Below, one piece after another: positions 57,169-64,000 of a DNA stretch of 64,000 bases (the first letter of the stretch is position 1; each line of letters begins with the position of its first letter). A program made the translations under genes and the position numbers. The notes below the pieces were generated by a model. That model ran no database searches and had not been told where the DNA came from. It saw only the letters and a list, made by a program, of their open reading frames with translations. This stretch comes from Doryteuthis pealeii (lineage: Eukaryota > Mollusca > Cephalopoda > Myopsida > Loliginidae): positions 77,543,510-77,607,509 of the forward strand of contig CM042151.1 in the NCBI GenBank assembly GCA_023376005.1, read 5' to 3'.

Positions 57169-57444
57169 TCAAAATAAATGTTTTGAATAAAAAAAAAAAG
57201 CCTTTGGAAATATTAGGAAATATTTTCTCTTATGTGAAGTTTTGTAACCATCTTTAAAGTTATGTGCTATGAAAATACTAATCTACATATTTAATAAGTA
57301 TCATTGATTTCACAAATAGTTTTTTAAACTTCAACTCATTGAAAATTCTAAGCCATAAATTTGAAAAAGTGCAGGAGCTTTTTTTTAGTGAGTTCTTCTG
57401 TGAATTTTTAAATTGAAACCTGGAAAATTGTTGATCCCTGCATT

Positions 57445-58401
57445 TTACAAAGGTTTTGCTTCAGGATGTGTTCGCATGTGTATCTTTAAATTAGACTTCA
57501 CTAGAAATGCTGAACCACACACTTCACAAGAAAATGGTTTCTCTCCTGTATGCATTCGTATATGTGTTTTTAAATTGGAACTCTGTGTAAATGCTGCACC
57601 ACAAACTTCACAAGAATAAGGTTTCTCTCCTGTATGTATTCGCAGGTGCTTTCTTAATGTGGAACTCTCTGAAAATGATGATTCACATATTTGACAAGAA
57701 TATGGTTTTTCTCCTGTGTGTGTTCGCATGTGCTTACTTAGTGTGGAACTCTGTGAAAATGATGATCCACACACTTGACAAGAATATGGTTTCTCTCCTG
57801 TGTGTACTCGCATATGTTTTTTCAAACTTGAGTTCACTGAAAATGCTGACTCACACACTTCACAAGAAAATGGTTTCTCTCCTGTGTGTATTCGCATGTG
57901 CTTTTTTAAACTGGATTTAAGAGAAAATGCCATTTCACACACTGGACAAGAAAATGGTTTCTCTCCTGTGTGTATTCGCATGTGGCTTTTAAAACTGGAA
58001 CTCTGAGAAAATCCTGACCCACACACTTCACAAGAGAATGGTTTCTCTCCTGTATGTATTAGCATGTGGGTTTTCAAATGGGAACTGTCTGCAAATGCTG
58101 AATCACAAACTTCACAAATAAAAGGTTTTTCTCCAGTGTGTGTTCGCATATGTTTTTTTAAATTGGATCCAACTCTAAATGTTGAGGAACACACTTCACA
58201 AGAAAATGGTTTCTCTCCTGTATGTATTCGCATGTGTTTTGTTAAACTTGAGTTTTCTGAAAATCCTGAGCCACACACTTCGCAAGTAAAGGGTTTAACT
58301 CCAGCGTGTATTTGCATATGCTTTTTTAAACTGGTGCCCATTGAAAATTCAGATCCACATACTTGACAAGAATACATTTCCTTTTTGATAGGGGTAGCCA
58401 T
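57445..58401 (-). CDS. C2H2 zinc-finger protein, 11 tandem fingers (probable DNA-binding regulator)
   Basis: The 318-residue product starts [11 protein letters not shown] and then has 11 classical C2H2 fingers at a strict 28-residue period (C-x2-C-x12-H-x3-H), linked by HTGEKPF/Y. All zinc ligands are intact. The expected role is sequence-specific nucleic-acid binding in the nucleus; targets are unknown. No KRAB, BTB or SCAN domain is encoded in this exon. In the recognition helices position 2 is Ser in ten fingers and Thr in finger 1, and several fingers are near copies, so they arose by internal duplication. The frame stays open 5' of the chosen ATG up to an acceptor site (cttttttattcacag, exon from 58445) and reads [14 protein letters not shown]. 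So the ATG at 58401 may be internal and upstream exons may add residues. Multi-finger genes of this type are greatly expanded in octopus. Confidence 0.93.
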   Translation of the reverse strand: MATPIKKEMYSCQVCGSEFSMGTSLKKHMQIHAGVKPFTCEVCGSGFSENSSLTKHMRIHTGEKPFSCEVCSSTFRVGSNLKKHMRTHTGEKPFICEVCDSAFADSSHLKTHMLIHTGEKPFSCEVCGSGFSQSSSFKSHMRIHTGEKPFSCPVCEMAFSLKSSLKKHMRIHTGEKPFSCEVCESAFSVNSSLKKHMRVHTGEKPYSCQVCGSSFSQSSTLSKHMRTHTGEKPYSCQICESSFSESSTLRKHLRIHTGEKPYSCEVCGAAFTQSSNLKTHIRMHTGEKPFSCEVCGSAFLVKSNLKIHMRTHPEAKPL

Positions 58402-58445
58402 GTCTCTTTTTCTAAGTTGAAAATGGTTCTTCTCTCCAATGGTAT

Positions 58446-58460
58446 CTGTGAATAAAAAAG
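58446..58460 (-). promoter_or_regulatory. 3' splice site of the zinc-finger exon
   Basis: On the minus strand, a pyrimidine-rich run followed by CACAG precedes the exon at 58445. The sequence after it, ATACCATTGGAGAGAAG, stays in frame with the finger protein. Confidence 0.6.
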
Positions 58461-58920
58461 AGGTGTTATGAAAGAAATGGAGACTGATATTTTATTAGCA
58501 ATATATAATTATAAATGTTTGAATGAACAGCAATATGCATATGTATAGATATATTGTAATTATTTATTTACCTACAACCATCAACAGGATTCAGTAAGCC
58601 TCAGGCTAAGTATGGAAATATATATATAAAGGATAGTTGGTATGTCTGGAGGAAACTACAACAATAAAACAATTGAGGACAAAGTAAATATATATACACG
58701 TTCACTATCACCAGAGCTTTTTGTGCAAAGATAATGAAGATTTTATCTATATCTTAGAATATATTTAAAAATTGAAATTTGAATAGTAAGAGAAGGGAAA
58801 GTCATTGGTGGCATTTGTGATTCGAGCATAAACAAATCAATTATGGAAGACTAAAACAATCAATGGATCTGCAAGACTAACTTTTTTAATCCCCTCTTTA
58901 CTCAGACAATGCCGGGTGGT
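58461..58920. other. Probable intron or 5' flank of the zinc-finger gene
   Basis: AT-rich, no coding signal seen. Confidence 0.4.
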
Positions 58921-58922
58921 TG

Positions 58923-58924
<2 letters not shown>

Positions 58925-58959
<35 letters not shown>
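58925..58959. repeat. (TA)n microsatellite
   Basis: Pure TA run of about 35 bp. Confidence 0.95.
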
Positions 58960-58962
<3 letters not shown>

Positions 58963-59500
58963 GTAGGTAAAAGGATAGTGAACAAGAAATGATAACTCAA
59001 AACAAATCTAAGAGTTGAAATATTTTGTCCGATTTATACGGACATCCTCTGTCGAAAGATTTTTATTGAAAGCAAAATTACGTGCATGTATGTGTGATTT
59101 GGTGAGGAGGTTAGTTAGTAGCTGAAGTGAAGGGAGGGAGGATAGGGGCTGACATGACTGAAGTGTGGAGATAGTTTACAGGTAGTAGAGAATCGGTTGG
59201 GAGTAGATGGACACAGGGGTAGGTCAAGGGAGGAGGGTAAAGTTCTTAGTAGTGGTGTGTTTGATGTCAGGGGAAGATAAGGAGGAGGGGAGAGTTGAGT
59301 GATATTAGGTCACTGGGTCAGTTTAGTGGAAGGAGTAGGGGGGAGAATTTTTTTGATTCCTGAAGTGTAGGTGGCGAGGAATGGAATGCAGCAGAGTAGG
59401 TAGCGAGAGTCTATGTGTGGGCATTCTTTTTAATTTATTTAATTATTTATTTTATTAACCATATTCATGGTGAGTAATAATCTTATTCTCATCCATCCTA
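58960..59500. repeat. Purine-rich (GGA/GTAGGG) low-complexity block between two (TA)n runs
   Basis: 59100-59410 is strongly G/A-rich on the plus strand with many GGG and GGAGG motifs. It lies between the microsatellites at 58.93 and 59.51 kb. No frame or repeat unit is clear. Confidence 0.6.
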
Positions 59501-59502
59501 TC

Positions 59503-59505
<3 letters not shown>

Positions 59506-59554
<49 letters not shown>
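59506..59554. repeat. (TA)n microsatellite
   Basis: TA run of about 48 bp. Confidence 0.95.
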
Positions 59555-59560
<6 letters not shown>

Positions 59561-59601
59561 GAAATTGGTAATTTGCTTGAAGCATTGTTAAGTATGTTAT
59601 A

Positions 59602-59673
59602 ATATATTAATGATTTGAAGGCAATTACAATGCGTATATACGCATTGTAATTGTCTTCAAATCGTTAATATAT
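59602..59673. repeat. Near-perfect 72-bp palindrome
   Basis: Two 36-base arms meet without a loop at 59637/59638 (centre TGCGTATATACGCA). There are only two mismatches, and both would be G:U pairs in RNA. Confidence 0.9.
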
Positions 59674-59679
59674 ATATAT

Positions 59680-60985
59680 ATTAAATTTAATATATTGTCT
59701 CATTTCCAATAAATAAAACTTATAAGTAAAACTAAAAATTCTTCTGTTGAAATTATGTTATCTATTTGTTTGTTGAAAAGTAATCTTCTATAAATAATGG
59801 AGATTCACTTCTGGTTTTTGTCTGTAACAAAAACTACGTCACTGCTTATGTCACATTACCCAAAATCATCATAACATAGAATAAATACACTCAAAATTTG
59901 AACATGCAGCATTAGACAGTCCTCATTGTTTTTTAAAACAAGTTTTAATAAATACATGACTGGTATTATATATCTATATATAGTTTGTTTTATTTTAATA
60001 CATATTCAAAATTTACATTTCAAATTGTTTTATTTTTTAATCCTTTAATGAATTTGATGATTTTACTTACTTAGGGTACAAACTCGCTGACATTGAATTT
60101 TTAACTCCCACTCCTCAGGCAATATGTTTCAAAAATCTATTTTTACATCGCCCAGAGGGCTTTTTTTATTTTGCTAGTAAGAATAATGTTCAAATATGCA
60201 AAAAAGAAAATAATAAATTCTCTTTTCACAAACCCCAAATAGAAACAGTGAACATCTAGCCATGTTTTCTCTTGATTTTCATGTTTTTCAGGCTTGTGTG
60301 CTTAAACAGCAAATATCAGAAAAGGAAGGATAAACTGTGAACTTATACTTGTTACATAATTTATAAGAAGCCTATCAATTGTGTACAGTGTAGTTATATT
60401 AAACTAACAGTTTCGTGGAAAACCACAGGTTATTTGATTGAAGTATTTAAACCTGTGTTTGACCTAGTCTCTCATTGGATGAGCCAAAATGAGAAAGTTA
60501 GTTTAGAGAAATTAGTTTGGGCTGGGTGTTGAATGAGACAGATCACAATTGTAGACTGTCCATTCAAAACCAAAATTTCCATGCATTTGAGTTGATTTGG
60601 AATTTATAAAGTAAAATAAAAGAGCTCCAAAAATACAACAAAGTCTTGTGTTCGTTAATTAAAAACTAAGCAATGTCAAGAAGAATCCCAAGGAAAAGAC
60701 TAGAATAACAACAGCCACTCAGAGTTAAACAACTGATAGATCCAGCTTAGAAACAGCTAAGAATCCAACTACCAAACCTAGATCCAGATAGCAGAAGAGA
60801 AGATGCAGAATATAAGAACCAGCTCAGAAGAAGAAACAAAAGTTAAGTATATAATTATATGTCTACATTTTTAAAAATGGCAGTATGGCTATGCAACATA
60901 CCTACCCTCATAACTAAAAAGCAAGCTAGATTATATATTAATAAACAAGAGGTGTATAAATAGCACAATGAACTGCAAGGCATAC
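59680..60985. other. Non-coding AT-rich stretch
   Basis: No gene or clear repeat boundary seen. The last part may hold decayed 5' LINE sequence. Confidence 0.45.
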
Positions 60986-61548
60986 TTCTCTTTTAAAGGA
61001 GTATCCACCTGTCACAGAATCATCACAATAAAGATACACCTGAGTCTATGCACAAATAAGAAGCAAACCAGTTAATCTGTACAATATGACTGGTCCTCAC
61101 TTACCAACAGTGATATAGGTAGTCACTATTTGGTAGCAGTAAGAAACAAGTTTAATACATTTCAGGAGACATCAGAAAGACATACTCCAAATCCTGAATA
61201 TGAAAACATTGTCACTGCCCAATTAGAAGTAGCAGCTAAATCCATACCAAATTAAGAGCCAAATATACAGTCCCCTGGGGAACAGAAGTGGTTAGAGAAT
61301 AAACAAGATAATATATTAAAAGCATCCCTATGTAATAAAACTAAAAACAAACATTAATGTGCAAAATCTTAAGAAATCCATGACAGAACTAAAAACATAG
61401 AAAGAAGAAAAATTAGAACAAGTCCAAAGCCAAATAAATCAAATCATAAATTCTATAGAAGATAAAAAAATCACAATTAGCTTGTCAGACAATAAACGAA
61501 GTTAGTTGTAGGAAAAGCACCTTATAATTAAAGCTAAAAACTGCCAGC

Positions 61549-61612
61549 TTAGAAGATAGACTTCTGAAGGGAAAAGAAGCTTAGAAGATAGACTTCTGAA
61601 GGGAAAAGAAAA
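61549..61612 (+). repeat. 32-bp tandem duplication in the LINE relic
   Basis: The unit starting 'agcttagaagatagacttct' occurs twice head to tail. It creates a small local duplication in the linker region. Confidence 0.9.
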
Positions 61613-62109
61613 CTTCAATAATCTACTTGGAAACCTTCCTAAAATCACAGATAATAATACTTTTAAAAAATCGTTAATAGCCAATTAGACATTAATCTAG
61701 GACACTTTACAGAAGATAAACTCAGCAAAGTCCTAAAAACAATCAAAAGTAGAAAAGCTGCCGGCCTAGTCAAAATAACTCCTGAAGTGTGGAAGACAAA
61801 GAAATCTAACAATATACCTCAATTATGCAATGCAGTGTATAAACAAAATACAATAAAGGAATGGACGAAAGGCTGCATCCTCCCCTTCCAGAAGAAAAGT
61901 GACCTTGGAATCACTAAGACCTACAGAGGTATTACTCTTAGTGCCATAGCTGCTAAGGTTCATAATGCTCAATTTCTCAATTGCATTTGACCTGAAATTG
62001 AGATAATTCTTAGGAAAAATTAAACTTCTCAGATTCTACTATTCGTTGAATCATAGAAATTCTCAAGGTAACACTTTTTTATTTGTAGATTTCTCCAAAA
62101 CATATTGTT

Positions 62110-62800
62110 ACATTTAATCAAATGATCAACAATTTGGAAACTCCTAGAATATTCTGAGAGACTCGCTGACGCCAGGAGAGGGGGGGTCCTAGAAAGTGAC
62201 CCCAAAGTTCACCAGAAGAAGAAGAATTCTGCTTCGTCATGGCAAGTAGCCGACCTTGCTGAGAAGGGGAAGGCATAGAAACGATCAACTGATACTACAC
62301 TTGTGGCTTCCCCCACGTACACCAAGCCTACCGAGAGACAGGTGACATCACGATTTGGGGGAAGGGAAGAGATCCCTGGTAGCAGTTTTCAGTCAGTATT
62401 CGGGACCCGGTCAGCGAACATCTCGTGGGGGAGGGAAAGAAAAAAGTATTCCCAAGAAGAAGGTTATCATGATCAAGAATGCCATATAAGGAAATAATAC
62501 CCGGAGTAATAATTGATATAGAAAAGGAATCAACCCGTAAAGAGATAAGTGCAAACTTCTTTTGTTGTGAACATTTGTAAACTGATTTGAAGAAATAATT
62601 CCGCCAAATGACATTATAAATCCTAGCCTGTCGGCATCCGTATCATGATCCTCCCAGCTTACAAATTTGAATTAAATGTTATGTTATAAATATATGTCTG
62701 TTGTTTTATTATTCATTGCCAAGTCTTGCATGTACCCTCTCATTCTCTTTGGTATCTCTGATGGAAACGCGTTGTATAACGTTGAGGTGATAGGTGAACG
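62110..62800. mobile_element. Unassigned insertion inside the LINE relic
   Basis: It separates box A from the next LINE block. It is less AT-rich than its surroundings, with G runs at 62180-62190 and 62430-62440. It could be a solo LTR or part of one, but ends and target duplication could not be fixed. The 64-codon frame at 62303-62497 has no recognised domain. Confidence 0.4.
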
Positions 62801-63255
62801 TAACAAAATACAGAGGAAAGATAGAGCAAATACTGCCAACATAATATGGTCTCCCCCAAAGAAACTGTTACTGCTATAATGATGTTCTATATAGATATAA
62901 AAGCAATGGTTTGTTCACCCAATTGTGACACAGATTTCTTTGACATTGTCACTGAACTCCTACAAGGAGATATATAAGTACTATTTCTATTTATCATATG
63001 CCTACACTATGTACTACAAACATCATTAGATATAATGAAAGAAAACAACTTCATGCTAAAATAGGCACAAAGCAGATGCAGACTATACAGATGGCCTAGC
63101 ACTTCTTGCAAATACATCTGCACAAGCGAAATCACTTCTACATAGTCTAGAGAAGGCAGCAAGAGGCACTGGCCTCAATGTGAACTCAGATAAAATAGAA
63201 TTCATGCGTTTTAAAAAAGATGTAGACATCTCCACAATGGATTGTAAGTAAATGG

Positions 63256-64000
63256 CTTGCATATTTCAATAAGGAAGGTTGCCAATCTAAAATAACAAGG
63301 TATCTTTCAAATCGGTTTAATTTACTTTTTTTAAAAATCATGAGCAATATTTCAACACAAAGACCAGAGTTATTTCTATCAGAGTGTACAACATATTATA
63401 ATTTCAAGAAGCCCCTGTACAAGATGTACAATATTATTTTATTATTAACAAGGGTGACATATGGTGGTCCATGTTTGGTCATGTGCTTAAAGCAGCAAAA
63501 ATCTTGGGAATCTCTGTAATAGGGTCAAACAGCAACTGGTCCCAAGGGGCCACCACTGCCCAAACTTGCTTGGAAAGCTGCTGGCAGACCTCCAAAATAC
63601 AGCACTGGGGGCCCTAGGATCTGATGTGACTGAGGGAGCTAAGGACCCTCACAAAAGAAATGACTTAAGTGGCTTCAAATGAGAAAGGACTGAATGCTGT
63701 TGTAGGATGTTCCAAACTACTACAGTGTCAGAATACAGTAAAACATCATCATCAATCCTTTCAATAATTAAATTCTTGACAATTTTTTTCTTCTTTTTCA
63801 GATGCAAAACAATTGTCTATGTATATTTCTTTGTACAGGTATTCAAGTATTTATCTATTGCAATAAATACAGTCTGTAAGTGTTTTTTTTTTGTTTTTTG
63901 TTTTTTTAGATTAATTGATAAGGTATACAGGTCAGGGTACATAAAACTCAAATATAAGACTCAAAAAGCAGAAAAATTATCTTTATACTTTTGAAGTTAA
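63256..64000. other. Non-coding end of window
   Basis: A T-rich tract lies at 63885-63910. A short block near 63460 (MFGHVLK) hints at a decayed retroelement C-terminus. The 95-codon frame at 63707-63994 is Phe/Lys-rich and not supported. Confidence 0.4.

Larger units (their letters stand above)
60985..63255 (+). mobile_element. LINE relic (endonuclease end to reverse transcriptase), split by an insertion
   Basis: Plus-strand pieces in the right order for one LINE polyprotein: the end of the endonuclease region (61000-61250: KIHLSLCTNKKQ, AVRNKF, TPNPEYENIVTAQLE), a linker (61390-61500: QSQINQIINSIEDKK), the start of the reverse transcriptase (61690-61990: KAAGLVKITPEVWK, KGCILPFQKKSDLG, YRGITLSAIAAKVHN), box A (near 62085: LFVDFSK), then after a gap of about 690 bases a piece equivalent to EQILPTYGLP (near 62830) and box C (63078-63092: DYTDG, catalytic Asp replaced by Gly). 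Stops and frameshifts throughout. The 5' end is truncated and no 3' tail is clear. Confidence 0.8.

Noticed and set aside
57591..58366. Four open frames on the plus strand opposite the zinc-finger exon
   Set aside because: They mirror the 84-base period of the finger repeats on the other strand and have no independent coding signal.

Overview
The window looks like AT-rich, repeat-dominated nuclear DNA from a coleoid cephalopod, most likely an octopus. This is inferred from three things seen in the sequence: a multi-finger C2H2 zinc-finger exon plus many decayed zinc-finger pieces, several tRNA-derived SINEs of the types known from octopus, and decayed LINE, LTR and TIR elements packed between simple repeats. 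No prokaryotic organisation is present. No search was run, so the species is not proven.

Layout. 1-4.94 kb: old, degenerate copies of a zinc-finger-derived macro-repeat. 4.94-11.45 kb: a mosaic of a repeated module (65-codon exon with a splice-acceptor-like 5' end), two single-finger terminal exons (6.27 and 7.23 kb), and two relics of a retroelement gag followed by a hydrophobic helix. 11.45-23.13 kb: a young tandem array of three full 3.18-3.23 kb units and a partial fourth, each carrying degenerate C2H2 fingers, a recurrent Cys-free peptide and a reverse-oriented LINE reverse-transcriptase fragment. 23.13-25.6 kb: older, single-finger relics ended by a SINE. 25.6-32.9 kb: SINEs, a zinc-finger pseudogene, TIR and minisatellite elements, and a hairpin-rich element. 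32.9-49.2 kb: five copies of a 1.4 kb hAT-like non-autonomous transposon (three with perfect 8-bp target duplications, one nested in another) around a young gag-only LTR retrotransposon (37.96-41.41 kb) and a pair of tRNA-derived SINEs. 49.4-49.7 kb: a retroposed, multi-hairpin element with a perfect 19-bp target duplication. 50-57 kb: SINE/LINE tails and unassigned AT-rich DNA. 57.4-58.4 kb: the one convincing intact coding exon, an 11-finger C2H2 protein on the minus strand. 60.99-63.25 kb: a LINE relic whose reverse transcriptase is split by an insertion.

How it fits together. The 57.4 kb exon is the only likely functional gene. Most of the rest records how zinc-finger DNA has been duplicated, mixed with LINE sequence and colonised by transposons. 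The most unusual parts are the zinc-finger/LINE chimeric macro-satellite, the conserved short exons near 5-11 kb, the multi-hairpin retroposon, and the hAT-like burst with a nested inverted pair.
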